DNA from: HK1 sp965202875
GTDB lineage: Bacteria > Pseudomonadota > Gammaproteobacteria > HK1
Length of the DNA stretch: 64,000 nt
NCBI GenBank assembly: GCA_965202875.1
Contig: OZ241870.1
Span: forward strand, 434,001-498,000
Direction: 5' to 3'
Below the pieces are notes generated by a model. The model saw only the letters and a list, made by a program, of their open reading frames with translations, ran no database searches and was not told the origin of the DNA. Shown in pieces: positions 1 through 8,464 of this stretch; the stretch's first letter is position 1, and each line of letters opens with the position of its first letter. The translations under genes were made by a program, and so were the position numbers.

Positions 1-1539
1 GTTGCGCGCAGCAGTCACAAAACCGAGGTCGTCGTTGCCGTAGGGGAGGACGGCGCGGTCTTCGTCTCCGGAGACAGCGGCAGGAGTTGGGACCAAGCTG
101 AAAGCGGAACTCGGCACGATCTTTATTCTATCGCGTTCAGCCTCGATGGAAAGACTGCTATCGCTTCGGGCGACAACGGTACCGTTCTGGTTTCCGAGGA
201 TTTCGGCTGGAGTTGGGACGTGAAGGAAAGCGGCACGCGCAAGGATTTGAACAAGATCGTACTGGACGAGAATGGCGCAACCGGTATCGCGGCGGGCGAT
301 GACGGCCGTATCCTGGCTTCATCCGACGGCGGAGAAAGCTGGAATGAGCTGAATGACGTCACACCGGAAGCGAAGGATCTCAACGGGCTCGCCCTGAGCC
401 GGGACGGCAGGGTGGCAGTCGCCGTGGGAGACGACAGGACCATCATGGTCTCTCATGGCAATGACGGAAGCCTCCATGGTGATCGTGGGAGCTGGAGTTC
501 CAATAGCGTTGATAACGGCAATCCGAAAGTCGATTTCAACGCGGTCGCCTTCGGAAGCGGTGGCAAGGGCGTCCTCGTGGGGGACGACAAAACCATCTTT
601 GTTTTTTCACGAAACGTCAATGGTAAAAGGAGCCTGGATTTCGAGAAGATTGATACGGGCGACACCACCGGTAAATCGAGAAGAATGGATTTCGAGGCGG
701 TAGCGTTCAGCGGTGACGACAGAACCGTGATCGCCGTAGGAGGAAGACGGAATCGAGGCATCGTATGGGCTTATTACTACGATGGAGAAAATGAATCTTG
801 GCGCGAAGGCGCCAGTGACATCGGCGACCGCCTGAATGCGGTGGCGCTCGACGAAGACGGCGGTCGTGCGGTGGCGGTAGGGCGCGACGGGGCCATCCTG
901 GTTTCCACCGATCGCGGCAAAGGATGGCATTCCCGGGACACTGGAACCGCGAACGAGCTTCATGCGGTGACGCTCGACAGGAAAGGCATGGTCGCAATCG
1001 CCGTTGGAGAGAAGGGGACGATTTTACGATCGGAATCATCCAGCGAGGGGGTGTTCCTCGAATTCGAATCCATCACCCCAAGGCGTCAGGATTCCAGTCC
1101 TGTTTCGACAGAAACTGTTCTCTTCACGGAACTGGTTTACCCGAACGTGCTAATCATAGGCCCCATTCTGGTCCTGATGTTCGTAATCCGATATCTGGTC
1201 GTCTTGACCAGGTACAACTTGCGGCTTGCGGCGTTCTACGATGCTCGCGGGGATGCCGTTCTATTCTCCCTGCCGGCCAAGGAGAGTGCAGACACTCCTC
1301 ACCGGCCCGGCGATGAAGGGGGCGCCCCGTCATCCCCCGATGGAGGAGCAGGTCCGTCCCAGTCCCAACACTCCGGGAAAAGGGCGGATCTTCCTCGACC
1401 GAAGGACATCGGTGAATTGGAACGGCTCATGCGTGCGGTGTCACCCGACGATCTGGACTTCGGGCGTACTCCCAAAACCACGATAGAGGAGGTGGCGCGT
1501 TTGGCGAAGGTGATTGTGGGCAGAAGGAAGAAGGGGTAG
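1..1539 (+). CDS. Ycf48/BNR-repeat beta-propeller membrane protein (5' partial)
   Basis: The frame is open from the first base of the window, so the 5' end lies outside; the internal ATG at 220 is not the real start. About six repeats end in SxDxGxSW-type motifs (for example SGDSGRSW, SEDFGWSW, SSDGGESW, STDRGKGW). This motif is known from BNR/Ycf48-like propellers. A hydrophobic stretch encoded near 1128-1200 (VLIIGPILVLMFVIRYLVV) looks like one transmembrane helix. It is followed by a polar tail of about 110 residues rich in Pro, Ser and charged residues. The likely layout is therefore an extracytoplasmic propeller anchored by one helix. The partner is unknown. The gene lies just upstream of the DGR target, but nothing shows co-function. 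Confidence 0.7.
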   Translation, partial: VARSSHKTEVVVAVGEDGAVFVSGDSGRSWDQAESGTRHDLYSIAFSLDGKTAIASGDNGTVLVSEDFGWSWDVKESGTRKDLNKIVLDENGATGIAAGDDGRILASSDGGESWNELNDVTPEAKDLNGLALSRDGRVAVAVGDDRTIMVSHGNDGSLHGDRGSWSSNSVDNGNPKVDFNAVAFGSGGKGVLVGDDKTIFVFSRNVNGKRSLDFEKIDTGDTTGKSRRMDFEAVAFSGDDRTVIAVGGRRNRGIVWAYYYDGENESWREGASDIGDRLNAVALDEDGGRAVAVGRDGAILVSTDRGKGWHSRDTGTANELHAVTLDRKGMVAIAVGEKGTILRSESSSEGVFLEFESITPRRQDSSPVSTETVLFTELVYPNVLIIGPILVLMFVIRYLVVLTRYNLRLAAFYDARGDAVLFSLPAKESADTPHRPGDEGGAPSSPDGGAGPSQSQHSGKRADLPRPKDIGELERLMRAVSPDDLDFGRTPKTTIEEVARLAKVIVGRRKKG

Positions 1540-1696
1540 TGGAAAGAACATGCCGCATCAAACGGGATGGGGTTCCGAACAGAGAGAGAAAGACCATGGG
1601 TATGCAGAAAAGATGGGCGGTGTTTCCGGTGCTTTCCGGCGTTTTCTGGCGGTTTGCGGGCATGGCGGTGGTTCTCGCCGCTGCCACCGTGGCCCT

Positions 1697-2925
1697 CAGG
1701 GCAACCGCATATAAAATCACTGTCCCATCAATACCTTATCTCGGAAGCCATCGTTCAATGCCGCCCGGATACGCTTCTTCCTGACGCTGATCTTCGTCGG
1801 CTCACGCTTCAGAAGATTGACCGCCACATGCCGAATCACTCCCATATTGTGCGGTGCATTACCCCGACGAATCCGACTCTCGTCTTCCCGAAACGTCACA
1901 TCCAATCTCCAGTGCAGCTCATTCTCGATTCCCCGGTGTGAACGCACCGCTCGCCCAAATGTCTCCACATCTTCCAGCGACGTAATGTAGTACCGTTGCT
2001 CAATACTCACACGCCCATCATTCCAGCGCTCCGACTCCACCATCCCGACCGCTCTCAACCCATTCCACTTCTTCACACAAGACAACGCACCCAGGTCGGT
2101 GGACAAATAATAGCTCCTGGACTCTACCCGTCCGTGACCATCCTCCGCCGTCTCGTCGTTCTCAATCCCCTCACACTCGAAATCCCTCTCCCGTGCCGCA
2201 TCAAAATACCTCCGAACCTCCCTGTTCAATTGCCTCTGGTTCCCCTTCACCGCCAACACGTAATCCCCTCCCCCTTCCTTGACCTGCTTCGCTATCGCTC
2301 GTTGGCATCCCATCGCATCCAGCGTCACGATACACCCCGACAATTCCAGCTTATCCAGCAACTCCGGCACCGCCGTGATCTCGTTCGACTTCTCCTCCGT
2401 CTTCACCTGCCCAAGCACCACTGCATTGCTACACGCCCAGGCACTCACCATATGCATCGCCTTCATACCCCGCTTGCGGTCGTGGGAACGCCTCTGCGTC
2501 TTCCCGTCCACTGCAATCATCTCACCATCACTCAACTTCACGACATCTTCCATCCAGCTCATGAAGCAGTCCTGAAAACCCCTCATCGACAGCGCCGAGA
2601 TGATTCGTGCAATTGTCGTCTACCGGGACCCCATTGGCCAGCGGAACATAGCGGCGAAGCCACTCCAGCTTCGTGCGCCCAAATTCTTCGATGTCACTCC
2701 ATCCCTCCGCGCCACTGACCACCGCACACACGCACAGGACGATGACATCAATCAACTCATGCTTCTTGTTTCTATCGACTCGCGGATCCTCCAGCTTTGA
2801 GAAATGCTCGATCAAACTTGCAGGGGCTGTCGTGTTCATTTCTTGTCATCTCCATCTCCTTGATGAAGACGCCATTAGATCACAAAACTTGTTGATGTCA
2901 ATACATTTTTAGTGATCTTGCCCTG
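1697..2925. mobile_element. ISAs1-family insertion sequence, copy 1 (1229 bp)
   Basis: The ends are CAGGGCAACCGCATATAAAA at the left and, read inward from the right, CAGGGCAAGATCACTAAAAA. The shared terminal CAGGGCAA is imperfectly extended. A perfect 10-bp target duplication CCGTGGCCCT flanks it at 1687-1696 and 2926-2935. The transposase gene on the minus strand nearly fills the element. Two more full copies are at 5126-6354 and 54770-56000, and a short non-coding derivative is at 39763-39945. Confidence 0.93.
1717..2839 (-). pseudogene. ISAs1-family transposase, frameshifted (copy 1)
   Basis: The gene reads from ATG at 2839 as MNTTAPASLIEHF..LEDPRVDR, the typical ISAs1/H-repeat transposase N-terminus, with GAEGWSDIEEFG. 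At VDD (about 2613) two bases are missing relative to the intact copy at 54790-55914, so the frame shifts. The rest (IAVDGKTQRRS, VSAWA, GQVKTEEKSNEI, TLDAMGCQ, GGDYVLAVKGNQ) continues in the other phase to the stop at 1717. Copy 2 carries the same two-base loss. Both copies probably moved with transposase supplied by an intact copy. Confidence 0.9.
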
Positions 2926-3560
2926 CCGTGGCCCTCCCGGCGGCCGTAGAGGCGCAGACTCCCGGGGACACGTTCCGGGACTGCGGGGAGTGCCCGGAGA
3001 TGGTGGTGGTGCCATCGGGGAGCTTCATGATGGGTTCGCCGGAGACGGAGGGTGAGCGGTACGATGGCGAAGGGCCGGTGCATCGGGTGACGATTGCGCG
3101 GGCGTTTGCGGTGGGGGTGTATGAGGTGACGTTCTCCGAGTGGGATGCGTGTGTCTCCGGGGGCGGATGTGGAGGGTATCGGCCGGATGCCGAGGGCTGG
3201 GGTCGGAGTCGCCGACCAGTCATCAATGTGAGTTGGGAGGATACGGAGGGGTATGTGGGGTGGCTGTCGAGGAAGACGGGGCAGACGTACCGGTTGTTGA
3301 GTGAGTCGGAATGGGAGTATGCGGCGCGTGCGGGGACGACGGGGCGTTATTTCTGGGGCAACAGGATAACGCCGGCTCGAGCGAATTACGGTCAGAACAA
3401 CGGAAAGACGGTGGTGGTGGGTTCGTATCCGCCGAATGGATTTGGTCTGTACGACATGCACGGGAACGTATGGGAGTGGTTGGCGGATTGTTATAGTGGG
3501 AATTATGAAGGTGCGCCGACGGACGGAAGTGTATGGGAGGCCGGGGACTGTAGTAGGAGC

Positions 3561-3676
3561 GTGTTGCGGGGCGGCTCGTGGTTCAACGAAGAAATTCCGG
3601 ATCTCCTGCGTTCCGCGAACCGCAACTGGAACTCCACCGGGTACCGGAACTTCCACGTCGGATTCCGCGTTGCCAG
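3561..3676 (+). repeat. DGR variable repeat (VR), 3' end of target gene
   Basis: This 116-bp segment matches the template repeats at 6433-6542 and 12821-12930. Ten substitutions between them fall on template adenines: AAC to TTC twice, AAC to CTC, AGG to TGG, ACC to TCC, AAC to TAC and AAC to CAC. The other differences are GAG to GAT, one extra six-base block (GAAATT), and two changes near the 3' end (GGT to GGA, AGC to AGG). Those last two lie in the GC-rich segment where IMH and IMH* normally differ. Adenine-specific change is the established hallmark of DGR mutagenic retrohoming. Confidence 0.9.
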
Positions 3677-3724
3677 GACGCTGGACTGAGCCTTGAATCC
3701 TGGCGTCTTTGCCTCTTGGGGGGG

Positions 3725-3757
3725 CCGGGGGGCGCCAGCCCCCCGGTCGATTTTTTT
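3725..3757 (+). terminator. GC-rich hairpin with T7 tract just after the VR gene
   Basis: CCGGGGGGC (3725-3733) pairs with GCCCCCCGG (3738-3746) around a 4-nt loop GCCA and is followed by seven T (3751-3757). It fits an intrinsic terminator for the target gene. A short GC-rich hairpin with a 4-nt loop just downstream of VR is also a known cis-acting recognition structure in DGRs such as the Bordetella phage element, so it may serve both roles. Confidence 0.65.
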
Positions 3758-3760
3758 GCG

Positions 3761-3787
3761 CCCGGCGCCGGTATCACCGGCGCCGGG
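3761..3787. other. Second perfect inverted repeat downstream of VR
   Basis: CCCGGCGCCGGT (3761-3772) and ACCGGCGCCGGG (3776-3787) form a perfect 12-bp stem with a 3-nt loop, four bases after the T tract of the first hairpin. No coding role is seen. Two strong cruciform-capable structures in tandem after a VR may be part of the DGR target site. Confidence 0.5.
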
Positions 3788-3908
3788 CCGGGTCGCGGAT
3801 GCCCGGGGCGCCCCATCGGTCCGGGCGGCGCCCAGCCATTCATGAAGGGCCCCTCCGCCATGAAATTCCCTGCGACGCGGGCGCGGCCCGCTCCGGACGG
3901 CCGCTACG

Positions 3909-4289
3909 ATGACCCCCGGCCCTGAAGGCCCTGAAGACGGCCCCCGCCGCGGCGGCCCGGCGCTGGAGGCGATGTACGGGCTGACCCTGTGGCTGATTCC
4001 CACCCTGGAGCGCTTCCCCCGCCGGCAGAAGTTCCTGCTCGGGGACCGCATCCAGTCGACCGCGGTGGCGAGCCTGGAGAGCCTGACCGAGGCCACGTTC
4101 ACCCGCCGCCGGGCGCGGCTGCTGGACCGGGTGAACCTGGACCTCGACAAGCTGCGCCTGCTGCTGCGGCTTGCCAAGGACCTGCGCTACCTCGACCGGC
4201 GGCGCTACGAGCACGCCGCGCGCCGCCTCGACGAGGTGGGCCGGCTGGTGGGCGGGTGGAGGAGGACCCATCGTGCCGCGTCCGGCTGA
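3909..4289 (+). CDS. avd: DGR accessory variability determinant (Avd-like four-helix protein)
   Basis: The 126-residue protein carries the Avd/four-helix-bundle signature: YGLTLWLIPTLERFPRRQKF, LLGDRIQ, a basic middle (TRRRARLLDRVNLDLDKLRLLLRLAKDL) and EVGRLVGGW near the C-terminus. In known DGRs Avd forms a basic pentameric barrel that binds the RT and the template RNA. The gene starts 219 bp after the target stop and overlaps the RT start by 17 bp, which suggests translational coupling. Only its last ~20 codons survive in the duplicated block at 11606. Confidence 0.85.
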   Translation: MTPGPEGPEDGPRRGGPALEAMYGLTLWLIPTLERFPRRQKFLLGDRIQSTAVASLESLTEATFTRRRARLLDRVNLDLDKLRLLLRLAKDLRYLDRRRYEHAARRLDEVGRLVGGWRRTHRAASG

Positions 4290-5125
4290 CGGGCTCTTTC
4301 CGCGCATCGCCTCGTTCGCGGCCCTGGAGGCGGCGGCGCAGCGCGCAGCGCGAGGGAAGCGGCGCAAGCCCGGCGTGGCCACCTTCCTCGCCCGCCTGGA
4401 ACGCGAGGTCCTGCGCCTCGAACGCGAGCTGCTTGCCGGCGCATGGCGGCCGGGGCGCTACGTGGAAATCGCCGTCCGCGACCCCAAGCCGCGGATGGTC
4501 TCCGCCGCCCCCTTCCGGGACCGGGTGGTTCATCATGCGCTGTGCGCGGTCATCGAGCCGGTGTTCGAGCGCGGCTTCGTCTTCGACAGCTACGCCAACC
4601 GCCGCGGCAAGGGCACGCACGGGGCGGTGGCCCGCCACGAGCGCTTCCGCAACCGCTTCGGCCACGTCCTGCGCTGCGACCTCTACCGCTACTTCCCGGC
4701 CATCGACCACGCGGTCTTGAAGACGGACCTGCGCCGCCGCATCCGGTGCGAACGCACCCTGTGGCTCATCGACGCGGTCATCGACGGCTCCAGCCCCCAG
4801 GAGCCGGTGCATCTGTACTACCCCGGCGACGACCTCTTCACCCCCTTCGAGCGCCGCCGCGGGCTGCCCATCGGCAACCTGACCAGCCAGCTCTTCGCCA
4901 ACGTCCATCTCGACGGCCTGGACCACTACGTGAAGGAGGTGCTGCGCGCGCCGGGGTATCTGCGCTACGTGGACGACTTCGCCCTGTTCCACGACGCCCC
5001 CGCGGTGTTGGCCGAGTGGCGCGGGCGTATCGGCGCGTACCTCGCCCGCCGCCGGCTCTCGCTGCACCCGCGCAAGACGTATGTGGCGGCGACGGCGGAG
5101 CCGACCGCCTTCCTCGGCTATGCCC
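4273..5125 (+). pseudogene. DGR reverse transcriptase, copy A, truncated by ISAs1
   Basis: GTG at 4273 is preceded by GGAGGAGGACCC. The protein shows RT motifs: LRCDLYRYFPAIDH (first catalytic Asp), RRGLPIGNLTSQLFANVHLD and RYVDDFALFHD (the YxDD box). LPIGNxTSQ replaces the QG-type motif of retroviral RTs and is the known mark of DGR RTs. After FLGYA the frame runs into ISAs1 copy 2 and stops at 5142, so the thumb domain (about 75 residues, visible in copy B) is lost. All catalytic aspartates are present, but loss of the thumb probably abolishes activity. The matching stretch of copy B gives the same protein sequence. Confidence 0.9.
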
Positions 5126-6354
5126 CAGGGCAAGATCACTAAAAATGTATTGACATCAACAAGTTTTGTGATCTAATGGCGTCTTCATCAAGGAGATGGA
5201 GATGACAAGAAATGAACACGACAGCCCCTGCAAGTTTGATCGAGCATTTCTCAAAGCTGGAGGATCCGCGAGTCGATAGAAACAAGAAGCATGAGTTGAT
5301 TGATGTCATCGTCCTGTGCGTGTGTGCGGTGGTCAGTGGCGCGGAGGGATGGAGTGACATCGAAGAATTTGGGCGCACGAAGCTGGAGTGGCTTCGCCGC
5401 TATGTTCCGCTGGCCAATGGGGTCCCGGTGGACGACAATTGCACGAATCATCTCGGCGCTGTCGATGAGGGGCTTTCAGGACTGCTTCATGAGCTGGATG
5501 GAAGATGTCGTGAAGCTAAGTGGCGGTGAGATGATTGCGGTGGACGGGAAGACGCAGAGGCGTTCCCACGACCGCAAGCGGGGTATGAAGGCGATGCATA
5601 TGGTGAGTGCTTGGGCGTGTAGCAATGCAGTGGTGCTTGGGCAGGTGAAGACGGAGGAGAAGTCGAACGAGATCACGGCGGTGCCGGAGTTGCTGGATAA
5701 GCTGGAATTGTCGGGGTGTATCGTGACGCTGGATGCGATGGGATGCCAACGAGCGATAGCGAAGCAGGTCAAGGAAGGGGGAGGGGATTACGTGTTGGCG
5801 GTGAAGGGGAACCAGAGGCAATTGAACAGGGAGGTTCGGAGGTATTTTGATGCGGCACGGGAGAGGGATTTCGAGTGTGAGGGGATTGAGAACGACGAGA
5901 CGGCGGAGGATGGTCACGGACGGGTAGAGTCCAGGAGCTATTATTTGTCCACCGACCTGGGTGCGTTGTCTTGTGTGAAGAAGTGGAATGGGTTGAGAGC
6001 GGTCGGGATGGTGGAGTCGGAGCGCTGGAATGATGGGCGTGTGAGTATTGAGCAACGGTACTACATTACGTCGCTGGAAGATGTGGAGACATTTGGGCGA
6101 GCGGTGCGTTCACACCGGGGAATCGAGAATGAGCTGCACTGGAGATTGGATGTGACGTTTCGGGAAGACGAGGGTCGGATTCGTCGGGGTAATGCACCGC
6201 ACAATATGGGAGTGATTCGGCATGTGGCGGTCAATCTTCTGAAGCGTGAGTCGACGAAGATCAGCGTCAGGAAGAAGCGTATCCGGGCGGCATTGAACGA
6301 TGGCTTCCGAGATAAGGTATTGATGGGACAGTGATTTTATATGCGGTTGCCCTG
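5126..6354. mobile_element. ISAs1-family insertion sequence, copy 2 (1229 bp), no target duplication
   Basis: The element has the same ends as copy 1 but opposite orientation. The flanks (GGCTATGCCC left, CCGCCCACCG right) are not duplicated. By alignment with the uninterrupted block B, the 241 bp of B between 12502 and 12742 are missing here. The simplest reading is insertion followed by an element-adjacent deletion that took the RT 3' end. Confidence 0.9.
5212..6334 (+). pseudogene. ISAs1-family transposase, frameshifted (copy 2)
   Basis: The gene opens at ATG 5212 (MNTTAPASLIEHF). The same two-base deletion after VDD (about 5437) as in copy 1 breaks the frame. The remainder, with IAVDGKTQRRS, DAMGCQRAIAK and DYVLAVKGNQ, runs in another phase to the stop at 6334. 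Only scattered substitutions separate it from copy 1 (for example GGEMI versus DGEMI). Confidence 0.9.
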
Positions 6355-6432
6355 CCGCCCACCGTCTTCCGGGCCATCCCTCGGCGTTGCCGGTCGGTTG
6401 GCCCGGGGGCCTGGCCGGCCCCTGAACGCCGG

Positions 6433-6542
6433 GTGTTGCGGGGCGGCTCGTGGAACAACGAACCGGAGAACCTGCGTTCCGCGAACCGCAACAGGAACAC
6501 CACCGGGAACCGGAACAACAACGTCGGTTTCCGCGTTGCCAG
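6433..6542 (+). repeat. DGR template repeat (TR), copy A
   Basis: Conceptual translation is GGSW-NNEPEN-LRSANRNRNTTGNRNNN-VGFRVAS, packed with AAC codons that let A-to-N change alter one or two codon positions without giving stops. It is identical to TR B (12821-12930) and is the adenine-rich counterpart of the VR at 3561-3676. It follows the RT region directly. No stop-free gene uses this frame here, so it should act as non-coding template RNA. Confidence 0.88.
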
Positions 6543-6801
6543 CACGGTCCGCCCGCCGGAATCCCCGCGCCCACGGATGCGGGGAGCGCGCTACGCGGGT
6601 CGTCCAGGGCCGGTCATGACGAGCGCACCGCGCCCCGGTCGGGGGTGGCGGTGCAGGGCGGCGCCCGCCCTGGGCCTGCAAGGGCCGGCGGGCGCCGCCA
6701 CCTTTTGCGGATACGCTGCGCTTGCGGGGTCGGCGCGGCGGCAGGAGCTCCATCGGCGCCCGCCGGCGGTCGGGCTCCGGTTCTGGTCGCGATCCGCCCC
6801 G

Positions 6802-7845
6802 TCAATCCTCTCGGGAGTCCCCGCGGCGGGCCTCACCGCCCGCCGCCGGGTCCACGCGGGCGAGGAATTCGCCTCCCGTCCCGCAACGCACCAGCCATTC
6901 CCCCACCTCGGCCAGACCCTCCGGGTCCGCGATGCCGGCCAGCACCCCCGACAGGCGCTCGGCGGTCTCCGCCCCGAACCGGGACGCCGCCAAGCGGCGC
7001 AACAGCGCCCGCTCGTGCGCAAGGCCCTGCTCGATGCCCTGCTCGATGCCCTGCTCGATGCCTTCCCGGATCCCCTGCTCGCGGCCTTCCTGAAGCCACT
7101 GCTTCGGCCACTCTGCCACCCGCTCGACCAATGTCATCCTCACACCCTCCAGTGTCCGCACCGCCGGCAGCGCCGCATCGCCGGGCACGAACCCTTCGGC
7201 CATCTGCCGTACCCAGTCCGCGAACGCCCGCTTCAACTCCCCGTCCTGCGGGTCCCGCAGCCACTCCACCAGCAGACCCACCACCCGCACCAGGTCCCCC
7301 GGCCCGCGGCTCTGCTCCAACCCCAACACCGCCCCCATCAGGTTCCTCCCCGGCAAATCCTCCGCACCCGCGTGCCGCTCGTCAACCACGAGGTACCGCT
7401 GCGAGGGCTGGTACGGCGCCAACTCCGGCCCCACCGGCGCAATCAGCTCCCCCACCTTCACCGCCGCCCGCCACCGCGCCTCCCCGGTGTAGAGCACCAC
7501 CGGCAGCACCGCCGGCAGCCGCCCACCCGCATCCAGCGCACCGCTGCGCACCAGCTCCTGGTACAGCAGGCTTGTGTAGGTCAGGATGCGTAGCGCCATG
7601 CGCGGCTCGTCGGTGGACTGGAACTCCAGCAGCACCAGGAGGTACAGCCATTCGCCGCGCCGGCGCAGCCGCCACACGCAGTCCCCGTGGCGTTGGAGCA
7701 GTTCGTCGCTGACGTACTCGGCGGGGAGCTTGTCGAGGGAGGAGAAGTCGAGTTCGGCGAGGACGTCTCCGGGGAGGAATCCGCGCAGGAGATCCTCGAC
7801 CATGCGGGGGAAGGAGAAGAGGCGTTTGTAGTTCGGGTCCTGCAT
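6802..7845 (-). CDS. Rpn-family recombination-promoting nuclease / transposase_31-like, copy A
   Basis: The 347-residue protein starts at ATG 7845 (MQDPNYKRLFSFPRMVEDLL). It has the Rpn/YhgA-like N-terminus, then DFSSLDKLPAEYVSDELLQR and LLVLLEFQSTDEPRMALRIL, which fits a PD-(D/E)XK-type core. Near the C-terminus is a Glu/Gln/Gly tandem repeat (EGIEQGIEQGIEQGL) followed by LLRRLAASRFG. Rpn proteins promote RecA-independent recombination in E. coli; that role here is inference. No sequence difference was noticed between this protein and copy B at 13190-14233. The gene faces the DGR genes. Confidence 0.82.
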   Translation of the reverse strand: MQDPNYKRLFSFPRMVEDLLRGFLPGDVLAELDFSSLDKLPAEYVSDELLQRHGDCVWRLRRRGEWLYLLVLLEFQSTDEPRMALRILTYTSLLYQELVRSGALDAGGRLPAVLPVVLYTGEARWRAAVKVGELIAPVGPELAPYQPSQRYLVVDERHAGAEDLPGRNLMGAVLGLEQSRGPGDLVRVVGLLVEWLRDPQDGELKRAFADWVRQMAEGFVPGDAALPAVRTLEGVRMTLVERVAEWPKQWLQEGREQGIREGIEQGIEQGIEQGLAHERALLRRLAASRFGAETAERLSGVLAGIADPEGLAEVGEWLVRCGTGGEFLARVDPAAGGEARRGDSRED

Positions 7846-8045
7846 GGGGACCAGCGTACCCGGCGTTGAATCCGGCCGAATGCGCCCCAGGTCCCGAGCT
7901 TTGTAGGCCATCCGCCCGATGTGCGTCGAAGGAAGCGGAGGAAGCCGGGGTGGCCGCCTTCCTCGCACCGTTCATGACGAGCGCAACGCGCCTCGGGGAG
8001 CAGCGTGCGGCGCGGGGGCGGCGCCCGCGTCGCTTCGCTCCGACT

Positions 8046-8115
8046 GGTGATCGGCTTGACCGGAATCGGTGATCGGCTTCATCCCGGAACGGGTGATCAC
8101 TTTCACCGGAATGCG
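8046..8115. repeat. Three tandem 22-24 bp imperfect repeats (IS21-type end remnant?)
   Basis: GGTGATCGG-type units begin at 8046, 8068 and 8092, each ending in a form of ACCGGAAT. Serial repeats like this are known at the ends of IS21-family elements. No istA or istB coding sequence is visible nearby, so this would be only a terminal scar. Confidence 0.4.
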
Positions 8116-8464
8116 CACGCTAATGCGGCGCTACCGCCGTCGAAGCCTGCCAGCCTGCCCGAGTCGAACCCTGCCGCGCATACCCTTCCCGTGCGGCGTC
8201 CTGGTGTCCCGTGGGGCGCCGTTCGGAGTCCGGGCCGTGCGGGTGGGTGGTAGTGGTCGGGGCGGACGGTCCGCAGGAGGGCGTACAGGCGGCGGCCGTG
8301 GCGGGTTCGGCAGGGGCGGACGTGGCCGATGGCCGGCGTATGGCGGCGGGATGGCCGGCGAGCTCAACGGCGTAATCGTCGAGATTGCGCAGTCCGGGCG
8401 GTGGACGGAAGCGGAAGCCGTTTCCGGTTCGCGTGGCGCCCTGGTGTCCCCGGGGCTGGCTGCG

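Larger units (their letters stand above)
1596..3689 (+). pseudogene. DGR target: secreted FGE-fold (C-type-lectin-like) protein, split by ISAs1 element
   Basis: ATG at 1596 follows a purine-rich GAGAGAGAAAG. It opens a signal peptide (MGMQKRWAVFPVL...) that stops making sense at 1696. The frame resumes at 2936 after the IS and one copy of its 10-bp target duplication. Joining 1696 to 2936 keeps phase and gives ...AATVAL-PAAVEAQ-TPGDTF, a complete signal peptide, then about 240 residues of FGE-sulfatase domain (PEMVVVPSGSFMMGS, EVTFSEWDAC, SESEWEYAARAGT, NGFGLYDMHGNVWEW, VLRGGSW, VGFRVAR). The cysteine pair of true formylglycine-generating enzymes is absent near the C-terminus, so it is probably a binding fold and not an oxidase. 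The last ~39 codons form the variable repeat of a diversity-generating retroelement. As it stands the gene cannot give a secreted product unless the IS excises precisely. Confidence 0.88.

Noticed and set aside
1717..2839. Programmed frameshifting in ISAs1 transposase
   Set aside because: The intact copy at 54790-55914 encodes the protein in one frame; no slippery sequence is seen at the 2-bp loss.
2936..3689. True formylglycine-generating enzyme activating sulfatases
   Set aside because: The catalytic cysteine pair is absent, no sulfatase gene is nearby, and the C-terminus is a DGR variable repeat.
6342..7593. Long plus-strand frames over TR and rpn copy A
   Set aside because: They are antisense to the Rpn gene and very Pro/Arg-rich; TR is a template, not part of a gene here.
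8046..8115. CRISPR array
   Set aside because: Only three contiguous imperfect repeats without spacers and no cas genes; better explained as an IS end. No CRISPR array was found anywhere.
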